DNA of 64,000 bases from Sulfobacillus acidophilus DSM 10332. Lineage in GTDB: Bacteria > Bacillota > Sulfobacillia > Sulfobacillales > Sulfobacillaceae. Of this stretch, positions 43,092 to 51,954 are shown in pieces (within the stretch, counting starts at the first letter, position 1; each line of letters begins with the position of its first letter). The stretch spans positions 496,001 to 560,000 of the forward strand of contig CP003179.1 of assembly GCA_000237975.1 (NCBI GenBank), in the 5' to 3' direction. A model generated the notes under the pieces. That model searched no databases. It was given only the letters and a program-made list of their open reading frames with translations, and was not told where the DNA came from. Made by a program: the position numbers and the translations under genes.

Positions 43092-44501
43092 ATGCCGGTG
43101 ACATCCGAAGTGCGTGACTTTTTACATGTCGATCCTCCCGTAATTCCGGGCAATCGGACGGCCGTGTCGCTTTTTTCGGGGGCGGGTCTGAGTGACATGG
43201 GTTATGAATTAGCGGGGTTCCATTTTCAGATTAATGTGGAACTGAATGTACAACGTTGTCAAGTGGGTCAACCTAATTTTCCAGGCTCCACATGGATTAA
43301 TGGAGACGTTCGGGATGTGACAGATATTATCGTTCAAGTGTATCAAAAAAAAACGAGAAGGCCTTTGGATTTGCTTACGGTAACCCCTCCGTGCCAAGGA
43401 ATGAGCTCCTCCAACCCGAGCCGAGGCCGTCGCCATTCGCCCCAAGCTGAACTGCATGAGGAGCGAAATAAGCTTTTGCTAGCGGCAGTTCCAGTGGCCC
43501 AGTCCTTGAATCCAAAAATCATCGTGGCGGAAAATGTGCGGCAAATTCTCACGCTACAAATTTGGGAAGGAGACCAACGAAAGTTATTGGTGGATGTATT
43601 TAAGAAAAGACTTCCAAATTACGCTGTTTTTACCGGGGTTATTCAAGCGGCCGATTACGGAATTCCGCAAAACCGACGCCGAGGCTTGATTGTCGCAATT
43701 CGCAGAGACCAACCATGGCTGGATGCTTTAATTGATCGTGGGTTGCTCCCATGGCCGGTTCCAACTCATGCGGAAAACCCGGAAAGCAATCGGAAATCTT
43801 GGATATCGTTAAAAGATTGGTTTGACTCGATGAACTACGAACCGTTGGACGGGTCTTCGCCAAGGACATCTCGAGGCACTGATCCGCTCCATTATGTACC
43901 TCATTATGACGACGATCGTTACTTATGGATACGAGACATTCCACCATATAGCGGTCGCAACGCTTATCAAAATTCCCGGTGTCCATCATGTGGGCATGAT
44001 CCCGTACCGGAAGGTTTAGCTTACTGCAATGCGTGTGGTGGAATAATGCGTAACAGACCATATGTGCTGGATAAGGAAACGGCTAAGGTACGTCTCGTGA
44101 AGGGATTTGCCTCAAGTTATCGCCGTATGAACGCCTATGGACCCGCCCCTACCATTACCACGAATTCGAGTAGTATAGGGAGTGATTTTAAGATTCATCC
44201 GTGGGAAAACCGGGTTCTCAGCATTCGTGAATGTGCGGATCTCCAAACAGTTCCCCGGTTTTTTGATTGGTCTTGGGCTCTCACTACGGGACATCCTTAC
44301 ACAATTCGCCAGGTTGTGGGGGAAGCATTGCCGACCTACTTTACTTACCTTCACGGAAAAGTACTGGCACGACTTTTAATTGGAGAACCCCCACATGAAT
44401 CGTGGTTGGCTCGGGCAGATAACCGAAGGTTGCGAGAAATGCCCACGGAGCATATAGACATACTGGGTGATCATTGTGAAGCCATTGAACCCTGTATGTG
44501 A
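43092..44501 (+). CDS. C5-cytosine DNA methyltransferase with zinc-ribbon insert
   Basis: The enzyme has 469 residues. Motifs in order are TAVSLFSGAGLSDMG (I), TPPCQGMSSSNP (IV, catalytic Cys), VAENVRQIL (VI), YGIPQNRRRGLIVAI (VIII), SIRECADLQTVP (IX) and VVGEALP (X). Between VIII and IX, in the target-recognition region, lie CPSCGH and CNACGG, a zinc-ribbon pair. ATG 43092 has GGAGG at 6-nt spacing. An upstream ATG at 43032, 2 nt after the ATPase stop, is in frame but has no good site. It probably modifies host DNA against the adjacent ATPase-nuclease. Confidence 0.92.
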   Translation: MPVTSEVRDFLHVDPPVIPGNRTAVSLFSGAGLSDMGYELAGFHFQINVELNVQRCQVGQPNFPGSTWINGDVRDVTDIIVQVYQKKTRRPLDLLTVTPPCQGMSSSNPSRGRRHSPQAELHEERNKLLLAAVPVAQSLNPKIIVAENVRQILTLQIWEGDQRKLLVDVFKKRLPNYAVFTGVIQAADYGIPQNRRRGLIVAIRRDQPWLDALIDRGLLPWPVPTHAENPESNRKSWISLKDWFDSMNYEPLDGSSPRTSRGTDPLHYVPHYDDDRYLWIRDIPPYSGRNAYQNSRCPSCGHDPVPEGLAYCNACGGIMRNRPYVLDKETAKVRLVKGFASSYRRMNAYGPAPTITTNSSSIGSDFKIHPWENRVLSIRECADLQTVPRFFDWSWALTTGHPYTIRQVVGEALPTYFTYLHGKVLARLLIGEPPHESWLARADNRRLREMPTEHIDILGDHCEAIEPCM

Positions 44502-44562
44502 CATTCCTTGACACTCAATTTACTAAGATAAGGATGAAACAACTCAGACTCACTGTGTTAAT

Positions 44563-44883
44563 TTATGGATCCCAATAGGCGATCCTTACGAACTTCTGGA
44601 TGCCTTTCGGATTGAGGACATACCAGGTGGGCTGCCAAAACCGCAAGTCGGGGGTTTGCGCCAGCCACTCCATCAGGGGAACATGGCACACGGCCGTGGC
44701 TTTCACGCCCACGGCCCGCCGCGCGTATGGCGCGGCGTGGCGGTGCAGCCAGGCGACCAATTGCTCGGCTCCCGCCTGATTGTTGGGAACGGTCGTCCGG
44801 GCGACCAGGCCATCGGCCGCCATCGCGCAGACGAATGATCGTCGAGACGGGTGTCGATGGCCGACGTACAACACAGTGTCCAA
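44563..44883 (-). pseudogene. IS110-family transposase N-terminal fragment
   Basis: VLYVGHRHPSRRSFVCAMAADG, then GVKATAVCHVPLMEWLAQTP and YVLNPKGIQKF match the DEDD-type N-terminal domain of IS110 transposases in order. The acidic catalytic residues are partly substituted and the Tnp20 half is absent. Confidence 0.6.
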
Positions 44884-45183
44884 TGGATCTCATCTCCCTT
44901 CCCGCCGAAATGCAAATCTCTCCAAACCCGTGGCACACGGAATATTGGCGTGTCGCGCATCGAAGGTCCTGGTCAAACCAGGCGCAACATCCGTATCCGC
45001 CGCGATTCGAACGGTCTTCATCGTCACAGCCGAAAATGGGCTCAGCTGGCCCACTTCCTTCACGCTCCTGACAGAGCCCGGTGCCGCTGTATTGAGGATA
45101 TATAGGTGCGTTTTCACCTTCCAATGAGGGATTAGTAGCACTATTCGAAAAAACTTCCAAAACCCGAGAGGAGTTTTCATGTG
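44884..45183. other. No supported gene
   Basis: Only shadow frames are seen. The ribosome site GAGGAG at about 45167 belongs to the small ORF at 45184. Confidence 0.35.
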
Positions 45184-45413
45184 ATGGATTCTTGGGAAGA
45201 GCACTTCGCCGCCCTGGCGGCCAACCGGACACGTCATGTCTGGGAAATTCCCGTAGCCGGAGGTGGTCAACCGTTGGAACCAATGGTATGGCCTCTCATC
45301 GAGATTTTCTGGGCCTTAAGGATTCCGACGGTCGGATCCTGCGACTGACCCCGCCCGAACGATCGGCCTTGGCGAGTGTAGGGTTGTGGGATGCATCGGT
45401 CCAACCTCGTTGA
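45184..45413 (+). pseudogene. Small protein at the head of the PrgI/VirB11 cluster, probably frameshifted
   Basis: ATG 45184 gives MDSWEEHFAALAANRTRHVWEIPVAGG. A shift near 45310 would join it to FLGLKDSDGRILRLTPPERSALASVGLWD, which ends at 45413. Both halves look protein-like but neither frame alone spans the gene. No family is recognised. Confidence 0.35.
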
Positions 45414-45606
45414 ACTCGATTAGTTCAGGTGTTTTTGTCCCCGACTGACCCCCGGACTATGGCGGTGGGTGTCCGTGAACCGATTGGCCGGAGGTAGAAT
45501 TCGATTGGCTGAAGCGTGGGGCCCAGCCCGTTGATCTAGCACGACCGCATCCCGTGGGTAGGGCGGCCCTCGCAACACGTGTGGCGTTTCTGAGGAGGTG
45601 GTTTCG

Positions 45607-45900
45607 GTGCAAGTCATGGTCCCGGCGGAATACCGCCAAAACGTCCGCTGGTTTTTGAATTTGGATGCCGGGTCGTTTGCCCTCTTGGTGGGCGGCGCGG
45701 CGGTGGGGTTTAGTGTCTTGAAAGGGCATGCGCCGCTTGCGGAACGCATTCCGGAGTCGTTGGCGGTGCTCGGGTTGACCATCGCGCTGGCTGTGGTGCG
45801 GTGGCCCATTGACCACGGGGATCGGGCCACCACATGGTTGCGCCGCGGGTGGGAGTACTACTGGCGGGCCAAGCGCGGCAGCGCATGGGGTGCCGAGTAA
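45607..45900 (+). CDS. PrgI-like conjugation membrane protein
   Basis: The 97-residue protein starts at GTG after GAGGAGGTGG. It begins VQVMVPAEYRQNVRWFLNLDAG, has two membrane segments (SFALLVGGAAVGFSVL; SLAVLGLTIALAVVRWPI), and ends DHGDRATTWLRRGWEYYW. This matches PrgI/VirB3-type proteins of Gram-positive type IV secretion. A decayed copy lies at 49963. Confidence 0.6.
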   Translation: MQVMVPAEYRQNVRWFLNLDAGSFALLVGGAAVGFSVLKGHAPLAERIPESLAVLGLTIALAVVRWPIDHGDRATTWLRRGWEYYWRAKRGSAWGAE

Positions 45901-45934
45901 ACGAACCATAAATTCTCTTAAGGAGGAAAATCGG

Positions 45935-46573
45935 TTGAACTCACCACTTACGTTATCGCACTTAGTGGCCGATCGCATGCTCGATCCGGTCACGGCGGAT
46001 CAATTGGTTGACCATCTCCGTAACAAGCGCCGTCTCTTGATCACGGGGCTTCCGGGGACAGGCAAGACGACACTGTTGCGGGCCTTGGCTCTTGAAGCCA
46101 TTTCGTCCGAGCAATCGCTGGTGCTTTTGCAACCATTCGACGAGGTGCAGGCTCACCCGGCGTTTCCGCATGGCGTCACGATAACAGGCCCCGTTATCCC
46201 TTTGCTTTTACAGACCGTCGCGTTGTTGCGCCCGGATTATGTGCTGATCAACGACATGTCGTGGGATGCGGATCAGTTGCAGGCCCTGACGGCAGAGCGG
46301 TCGGCGGGCGTGGTGAGCACGCTCGTGATGCGATCGCCAGAGGACGTCCTGTCCTATGTGGGGTGGACTACCCAACGTCTTTCGGGAGATCTCCGTCTTT
46401 CCTCCGCAGAATTGCGCGCCATCGTATCCCGTGCGTGGGATCTCATCGTGCATTGCGCGTGGGTCACGGATCAGGACGGGCAGCGCCGGCGGCAGGTGAC
46501 CCTGGTCGGCACGATGCAGCCTGACGGCTCGATCGTGCCCTGGGAGTCGTTCGCGACGGCGCCCGTGGGATAA
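45935..46573 (+). CDS. VirB11/CpaF-like secretion ATPase (short)
   Basis: The 212-residue protein starts at TTG after AAGGAGG. Walker A is LITGLPGTGKTTLLRALA. DYVLINDMSWDADQLQALTAE is in the Walker B position, and a GVVSTLVMRSPEDVLSYVG segment resembles the His-box region. It lacks the usual N-terminal domain of VirB11 proteins. It would power pilus or DNA secretion with the flanking PrgI and prepilin peptidase. Confidence 0.7.
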   Translation: MNSPLTLSHLVADRMLDPVTADQLVDHLRNKRRLLITGLPGTGKTTLLRALALEAISSEQSLVLLQPFDEVQAHPAFPHGVTITGPVIPLLLQTVALLRPDYVLINDMSWDADQLQALTAERSAGVVSTLVMRSPEDVLSYVGWTTQRLSGDLRLSSAELRAIVSRAWDLIVHCAWVTDQDGQRRRQVTLVGTMQPDGSIVPWESFATAPVG

Positions 46574-46577
46574 GAAT

Positions 46578-47991
46578 GAGAATGCCCCATTTTTCGTGGA
46601 AATTGAAACTAGCGATCCCGATGGCTCTCTGGTTTACTAGAGAGGTCTAACCCATCATGAAGGAGGAATCGCTAGTGGCTTCCAGTATAACGAAAAAGTC
46701 CCGCTCGGAACAGACGCTGACCGTGCCGTGGGTAGACATTCTCCAGGATGCGGAAGACGGCTTATTGGCGCTGTCGATCCGGGTCGGATTGCAGGTCTTG
46801 CAACAGATGATGGCGGCCGAGGTGGAGCAGTTAGCGGGGCCTAAAGGACGTCATGATCCGCAACGCCAAGCGGTCCGACACGGGACCGAAGTCGGGAGCG
46901 TCTTTTTGGGGGATCGCAAAATCTCCGTTTCGCACCCACGGGTGCGGGCAGCCGATGGCTCGGAGGAAATTCCGTTAGACACCTACCATCAGTTTCAGGA
47001 CCCGACGCTGGCGACCCAAGCCGTACTGGAACGGATGCTGTATGGCTTAGCGAGCCGCCAGCAGCGCCATGCCGATGCCGCCTTTGAATCCGCGATGGAG
47101 CAGCCGGGCCCCAGCAAAAGCACGGTGAGCCGGCGCTTTATCCAAGCCACCCAACAGGCCCTCGACCGCTTCCTCCAACGCCGGTTGGATGACCGGACGT
47201 GGGTTGTGGTGATGATCGATGGTTTGCGCGTGGCCGACCACATGGTGGTCGGGGCCTTAGGGATTGATGCGGAAGGCCACAAACGCGTACTGGGATTGGT
47301 GGAAGGGGCCACCGAAAATCATACCGTGGTCACGGCCTTATTACAGGATCTGATCACCCGCGGCCTGACGGCCGCGCACGGATTACTCGTGGTCATCGAT
47401 GGCGCCAAGGCCTTAGCCAAAGCGGTGCGCGAGGTCTGGGGGGATCGCGTCCTCATCCAACGCTGCCAAATTCACAAGCAACGGAATGTGCTGGACCACC
47501 TGCCGAAATCGGCCGAAAATCGTGTCCGCCAGCGCTTACGGAAAGCGTATCAAGAACCGGATGCGGACAAGGCCGCCCAGGCATTAGAAGCGCTCGCGAA
47601 AGAGCTTGAACGGGACCATCCCGGCGCCGCCGGGAGCCTCCGAGAAGGGTTGGAAGAGACCCTCACCGTGCAGCGTTTGGGTCTTCCGGGCCTCTTGCGC
47701 CAAACGTTGGCCAACACCAATGCCATGGAATCTCTTAACAGTCAATTTCGGACCCATGCGCAGAACGTCAAACATTGGACCAATGGGCAACAAGTCTTAC
47801 GCTGGTTGGCGTCGGCGAGCTTTTTCATCGAAGACACGTTGACGCGGATCCCGGGCTATCGCGAGATTCCCGTGTTGCAAACGGCCTTAAAATCAGCAGT
47901 GGCGCATAAACCCGAACAAAAAACCGAGCAAATCGGTTAAATCATGAGAAAGGATACGCTAGCGAAATTCCACGAAACCTGGGACAACCTC
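46578..47991 (+). mobile_element. IS256-family insertion, copy 1 (1414 bp)
   Basis: It is flanked by the 8-bp target duplication ATAAGAAT (46570-46577 and 47992-47999). Ends begin GAGAATGCCCC and, inverted, GAGGTTGTCCC, with shared inner repeat TTTCGTGGAA. It separates a VirB11-like gene from a prepilin-peptidase gene. Restoring the target gives a stop and a start in the sequence TAAGAATG. Confidence 0.92.
46657..47940 (+). CDS. IS256-family transposase, copy 1
   Basis: The 427-residue mutator-type transposase has GPKGRHDPQRQAVRHGTEVG near the N-terminus. The catalytic region shows VVMIDGLRVADHMVVGALGID (Asp) and LLVVIDGAKALAKAVREVWG (Asp). NTNAMESLNSQFRTH carries the Glu, with the CxxH-like RCQIHKQRNVLDHL between. 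The frame is intact. The protein is identical to copy 2 at 59663. Confidence 0.95.
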   Translation: MKEESLVASSITKKSRSEQTLTVPWVDILQDAEDGLLALSIRVGLQVLQQMMAAEVEQLAGPKGRHDPQRQAVRHGTEVGSVFLGDRKISVSHPRVRAADGSEEIPLDTYHQFQDPTLATQAVLERMLYGLASRQQRHADAAFESAMEQPGPSKSTVSRRFIQATQQALDRFLQRRLDDRTWVVVMIDGLRVADHMVVGALGIDAEGHKRVLGLVEGATENHTVVTALLQDLITRGLTAAHGLLVVIDGAKALAKAVREVWGDRVLIQRCQIHKQRNVLDHLPKSAENRVRQRLRKAYQEPDADKAAQALEALAKELERDHPGAAGSLREGLEETLTVQRLGLPGLLRQTLANTNAMESLNSQFRTHAQNVKHWTNGQQVLRWLASASFFIEDTLTRIPGYREIPVLQTALKSAVAHKPEQKTEQIG

Positions 47992-47997
47992 ATAAGA

Positions 47998-48435
47998 ATG
48001 CTTACACGACTGACGTTATTGGTCCTCGTGGCGCTCTGGAGTTTGCCCATTGCCGTGATTGATGCCCGTACCCGCCAGATTCCGAATGGGGCAATTGGAC
48101 TCGGTGGTATCGTCGCGTTGGCCTGGGCCATCGGCACCCAGACGCTCACGGCCCATCTCCTGGGGGCTGCGGCATTAGCGGCCATCGGCCTTGTCGGATA
48201 TCTAACCGGTGGGTTCGGTGCTGGTGACGTCAAGTATTTGATGGTGTTAGGGCTATGGTTCGGATTCTGGCGTGGAGGACTTGCCTTGGGATGCGCCGCC
48301 GCTGGCGGCGCACTCTGGGGGCTTACCACATGGCTGGTTACCGGAGACCGGCCGACGACGATGGCTTTTGGTCCGTGGTTGGCCGTGGGGACGATTCTGG
48401 CGGCGATGGTTTCGACGGCAGATTTAGGCGTTTAA
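47998..48435 (+). CDS. A24-type prepilin peptidase
   Basis: The 145-residue multi-spanning membrane protease starts MLTRLTLLVLVALWSLP. The aspartates are in AVIDARTRQIPN and GGFGAGDVKYLM (GxGD). It lacks the N-terminal methylase domain, so it belongs to the short TadV/CpaA-like type. The ATG at 47998 lies in the IS256 target duplication. Before insertion it followed the VirB11-like stop by 1 nt. Confidence 0.88.
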   Translation: MLTRLTLLVLVALWSLPIAVIDARTRQIPNGAIGLGGIVALAWAIGTQTLTAHLLGAAALAAIGLVGYLTGGFGAGDVKYLMVLGLWFGFWRGGLALGCAAAGGALWGLTTWLVTGDRPTTMAFGPWLAVGTILAAMVSTADLGV

Positions 48436-48640
48436 AACCCGACAGGCCCCAAGTTCCGCAGGAGGATTAGGTGCATGCCGACGACGTAGGTCCGGGAATA
48501 CGTGACGGCGGTTCGCCGGGTATTCAGTCAAGACACGAGCCTCTTCAGGGGGGACCATCCCGTTCGGGTGGTTGAAGTGGGCGAGAACCCGTTTCCGATG
48601 ACCAGGTCCCCCCATGTGTTTGCGATGGCAGGCTATCGTC
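48436..48640. other. Gap between the convergent prepilin peptidase and doxA genes
   Basis: No supported gene and no obvious terminator. Confidence 0.35.
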
Positions 48641-49183
48641 CTATTGTCCGGCGGGCACCGACACATGCCATTTAAGCCCACTGACGTCCTCTACCACGAC
48701 CGTGACGTGCGAAAGCTTCTGAAGCCTCGGGGCATCTTGAGCAGGAATCGGCAAGGTTACTGTGGCTTCGGCGGACAACGGTACCACCAATCCCCAGGGA
48801 CCCGTGGTGATTCGCTGAAAATAATACGTATTATGAATCGCCCGGGATGGCAACCCGGCGAGCTGTTTGGGCCCCCACACCGCCACGGGGTGATGGGTGG
48901 TCGGATTAACCAGGGCCACTTTCTCCACGAACGATCCATAGGTATCCGGACCATTTGGCCGATAAATCACAAGGTCGAGGGCGTTCGGCGTCAACCGGGT
49001 GCCGGTTAAGGTCAAGGACGGCGTCTTGTTATAGTTCACTAAGGTTCCCCATAGCCCGTGGTGTTCAAACTGATAGGCCCAGAGGGTTAAAAAGATGGCC
49101 ACGACCAACATCCAAAGGCTGGTCTTGCGAACGGCGGCGGCTTGTCGCGGCGTGGTGCTGACGTCAGTCGTAAGTGCTTTCAT
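48641..49183 (-). CDS. doxA: Thiosulfate:quinone oxidoreductase small subunit DoxA
   Basis: The 180-residue protein has one N-terminal membrane segment (KTSLWMLVVAIFLTLWAYQ). The outer domain is rich in beta strands (LTLTGTRLTPNALDLVIYRPNGPDTYGSFVEKVALV). This is the pattern of the DoxA subunit known from Acidianus. ATG 49183 has AAAGGAGCG upstream and lies 26 nt after doxD, so both form one operon. It oxidises thiosulfate to tetrathionate and passes electrons to quinone. Confidence 0.75.
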   Translation of the reverse strand: MKALTTDVSTTPRQAAAVRKTSLWMLVVAIFLTLWAYQFEHHGLWGTLVNYNKTPSLTLTGTRLTPNALDLVIYRPNGPDTYGSFVEKVALVNPTTHHPVAVWGPKQLAGLPSRAIHNTYYFQRITTGPWGLVVPLSAEATVTLPIPAQDAPRLQKLSHVTVVVEDVSGLKWHVSVPAGQ

Positions 49184-49209
49184 GACGGATCGCTCCTTTT
49201 TTGTATCGG

Positions 49210-49785
49210 TTATGTTAAATGCAAGTCCCATCGGCCGATCCGTAGGTGGCCGTCCCAATATTTGTGAATCCAGCGGTCGACCCCCAGTCCGCCGGCGCCC
49301 ACAAACATCAGGATCATCGCCGCGATGCCTTCCACTGAACCGATTTGAAATTCGTCCACGCAGGCCGTGCCAAGCCATCCGTTGCCGAACAGCATGCTAA
49401 AGGAGAGCACCGCCGCCCCGAAGGCGGCCAACCGGGTCAGAGTACCCGTCAGCAAAAACAATCCGACCACAAACTCTACCCAACTAAAGATAATCAAAAA
49501 GTCCCATGCCCAATGCGGATGCAACAACAGCCACCGGATCATCCCCTGAATCGGGGGCAACGCGTGCGGCATCATGGTGCTGAACTTATGGGCAATATTA
49601 TGCTTGGAGTACCAGTCCATTTTGCTCGGCGCATTCAGGTAGCGCCGGGCCCAGGCCGTAAAGAATTGAAATCCGATAATAAAGCGAAGCGGCCATAAGT
49701 ACGATGACGGAACCCAGCCGTCCACATCCTTAGCTCGGGAATCTTCCGTGGTTGCAAACACCTCGGTGGTTTTCGCCGATACCAT
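49210..49785 (-). CDS. doxD: Thiosulfate:quinone oxidoreductase DoxD (DoxX superfamily)
   Basis: The 191-residue membrane protein has about four hydrophobic segments (YLWPLRFIIGFQFFTAWARRYL; AWDFLIIFSWVEFVVGLFLLTGTLTRL; LFGNGWLGTACVDEFQIG; AAMILMFVGAGGLGVDRWI). These match TQO DoxD. GGGAGG precedes the ATG at 49785. It pairs with DoxA downstream and supports a sulfur-oxidising lifestyle. Confidence 0.8.
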   Translation of the reverse strand: MVSAKTTEVFATTEDSRAKDVDGWVPSSYLWPLRFIIGFQFFTAWARRYLNAPSKMDWYSKHNIAHKFSTMMPHALPPIQGMIRWLLLHPHWAWDFLIIFSWVEFVVGLFLLTGTLTRLAAFGAAVLSFSMLFGNGWLGTACVDEFQIGSVEGIAAMILMFVGAGGLGVDRWIHKYWDGHLRIGRWDLHLT

Positions 49786-49962
49786 AACAATACCTCCCTG
49801 TGATGCCCTCCTTAAATGCCGGTTTCAGTCTAATCCGGACGCTGGATATCCTAAATGGCCTAACGGACCACGGGGAGAGGAACTCTTGTCCCTGAAGCAT
49901 GTGAGCTAAAAGGCTCGCTGGTTAGGGTGGGGTCGGTGGAGCAAAATTTGGGAGGAATGGGT
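49786..49962. other. Promoter region of doxDA
   Basis: It contains the divergent upstream region of doxD. No clear -35/-10 pair stands out and no gene is supported. Confidence 0.35.
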
Positions 49963-50181
49963 ATGCAGGTGGTGGTACCCACCTGGTACCCACCGAATAT
50001 TAGCAACGCGTGTAATGGCTTATGAACTTGGGGACCCAAGGTATTCGGCGTGATGGCCTTCACCAGGGCCTGGGCGTGGGTTCGATGGCCGTTGGATCCG
50101 GGGGATCGGGCCATAACACGGCTCCGGCGCGCCTGTGATTATTCTTGGGGGGCCATGTGCGGGAATGCGTGGAGCGGATAA
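49963..50181 (+). pseudogene. Decayed second copy of the PrgI-like gene
   Basis: After GGGAGGA the frame reads MQVVVPTWYPPNIS and has an internal TGA and deletion. It ends FTRAWAWVRWPLDPGDRAITRLRRACDYSW, matching VRWPIDHGDRATTWLRRGWEYYW of the gene at 45607. It is clearly a diverged, broken paralogue. Confidence 0.7.
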
Positions 50182-50430
50182 GCTGAGGCAAGATGCCGCT
50201 GCTGGCGGGGTCTTGGACCCTCTCGATCTCGCCAATTGCCGTGGTCGCCCGAACCCATCCCGCGTCGGTCGATTGGACTCTAGAGTCTTCTGGCACGACA
50301 GTCTAACCAAAGGGATCATTGCCTTTCCCATTGATTTCGAAAAACTTAGGGGTGCTCTTGAATTACATAAACGGCGAGAGTCTTTGTCCCGATATTCTCT
50401 CAAATGCCTATCAGAGGAGGGAACGACACA

Positions 50431-50790
50431 ATGGCTCACTGGGTTCCGCTTTGGTTGCCGCCGGATATCCGCCATGTCGCCGTCGCACGCTTGGCGGCAA
50501 CCGGGTTCTTTGGCGTAGGAGGGCTGGCCAGTGTATGGCGCCGTACACGCGCCGTCGGATGGGGGATAATGGCCAGTGCCGTGGTCGGGCTGTTTGCGGC
50601 CGGGGTCCTTTGGGGCGGCCATAGGTTGTTGAAAGAGATGGTGAATATCATGTCCAATTGCATAATGTCCCGTGGTTATATTGGATCGGCAGAAATTTTC
50701 GCCCTTCGTGTGGGCCATCCCCAGGCAATGGTTCCCATCGCGATCCCTCCGGCAGATACTCCCAAGATTACCAGCCCGGTTAGGTGGTAG
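50431..50790 (+). CDS. Small membrane protein, 3' end overlaps the opposite MFS gene
   Basis: ATG 50431 follows GAGGAGGG. The product begins MAHWVPLWLPPDIRHVAVARLAATGFFGVGG and has a second hydrophobic segment (GWGIMASAVVGLFAAGVLWGG). The part after about residue 80 is antisense to the MFS gene, so the true gene may be truncated near 50675. It follows the PrgI pseudogene, hence it may be conjugation-related. Confidence 0.4.
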   Translation: MAHWVPLWLPPDIRHVAVARLAATGFFGVGGLASVWRRTRAVGWGIMASAVVGLFAAGVLWGGHRLLKEMVNIMSNCIMSRGYIGSAEIFALRVGHPQAMVPIAIPPADTPKITSPVRW

Positions 50791-51941
50791 TGTGCTAAGG
50801 TCACCCCGCCAAAGAGCGTAATGATTGCGGCGACGATGTCTGATCCGAAATCTGCCATACCCATGATCGTTCCCCGTTCCCTGGGGGGGACAGCCTCGGC
50901 CAGTTCCCCGAGGCCCGCCATCCACGCAATGCACCAGCCCACGCCGACAACAAATAAACTTATGCTGATGGTGAGGGGTGTCAGCGATACGATAGCCATT
51001 GTCGCCGTCGCGGCAATCATGGCGACGGCACCCATTAAGGCCATACGGGGACGGGGCGTACGGGTCGCCCATCCACCGGCCCATCGCATAGGACCAAACA
51101 TGCCGGTAAAGTGGACGGCCATGACGATCATAATGGTGCGTGATCCGGCACCCATCTGTTTCAGCACTTCGCCAGCCAGGGCCATATCCATCACCATGAC
51201 GCCGTAAATCACACTAATCGCCAACAATATCGCGCCGATCCGACGGTGGCCCGTTCGCGGGAGGACGGACCGGTGCGGAACATCCTGATCCGTTTCCCAT
51301 GCGTGCGCCATCTGAATCGGATCCGGGCGTAAAAGGCCCCAGGTGCCGATCATTCCCATGATCCAGAGTATTGCCACAAGAAACCATGGGTCGGCGAGCA
51401 TGCGCATGGTGGCCTGAGGGGACCTGCCCGTGGCGACGGCCATTCCCAAATAAGCTCCCAGCAAGGCCCCGGTTTGAACCACGCCGATCCCCCGCGTACG
51501 TGCTTGGGGCGGGTATAAATCAGCGGCGGCGGCTTTGAGTAGCCGCAATATCCCGATGCCCATTCCCGTCAAGATCCAGGCGGCCCAGAGCCATAGAACC
51601 GTCTGGGTCCCCATACTCAAACCGGCCGCCAGTGCTCCGAGTCCGCCGATGAAAAACCCCCCGCTCAAGAGAGGGCGGCGCCCAACGCGGTCCGAGAGCC
51701 ATCCGGCCGGTACGGATGTCATCCCCGCCAATCCGAAAACGATAGCCGGACCGAGACCGGCCACAGCCGGAGATCCGACAACGCGTGCCGTCACGATGGC
51801 GGAGAATCCCGACACCATTTCGATCAATACATATAATACGGCGGCACTGCTGGTGAGGACGATGACATGCTTTCGGGAGACGGATGGGCGGGCCGTTGTT
51901 GGGGCATTCGAGGCTTTCACGGGGTTCCTCTTTTCCTTCAT
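50676..51941 (-). CDS. MFS exporter downstream of an isocyanide-synthase-like gene
   Basis: The protein has about 421 residues with 12 hydrophobic segments. PAGWLSDRVGRRPLLSGGFFIGGLGALAAGL is the MFS motif A region. ATG 51941 lies 14 nt after the upstream stop; another ATG at 51971 overlaps it. Close linkage to the isocyanide-synthase-like pseudogene suggests export of that product, which is inference. Confidence 0.85.
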   Translation of the reverse strand: MKEKRNPVKASNAPTTARPSVSRKHVIVLTSSAAVLYVLIEMVSGFSAIVTARVVGSPAVAGLGPAIVFGLAGMTSVPAGWLSDRVGRRPLLSGGFFIGGLGALAAGLSMGTQTVLWLWAAWILTGMGIGILRLLKAAAADLYPPQARTRGIGVVQTGALLGAYLGMAVATGRSPQATMRMLADPWFLVAILWIMGMIGTWGLLRPDPIQMAHAWETDQDVPHRSVLPRTGHRRIGAILLAISVIYGVMVMDMALAGEVLKQMGAGSRTIMIVMAVHFTGMFGPMRWAGGWATRTPRPRMALMGAVAMIAATATMAIVSLTPLTISISLFVVGVGWCIAWMAGLGELAEAVPPRERGTIMGMADFGSDIVAAIITLFGGVTLAHYHLTGLVILGVSAGGIAMGTIAWGWPTRRAKISADPI

Positions 51942-51954
51942 ATGGTATCGGCAT

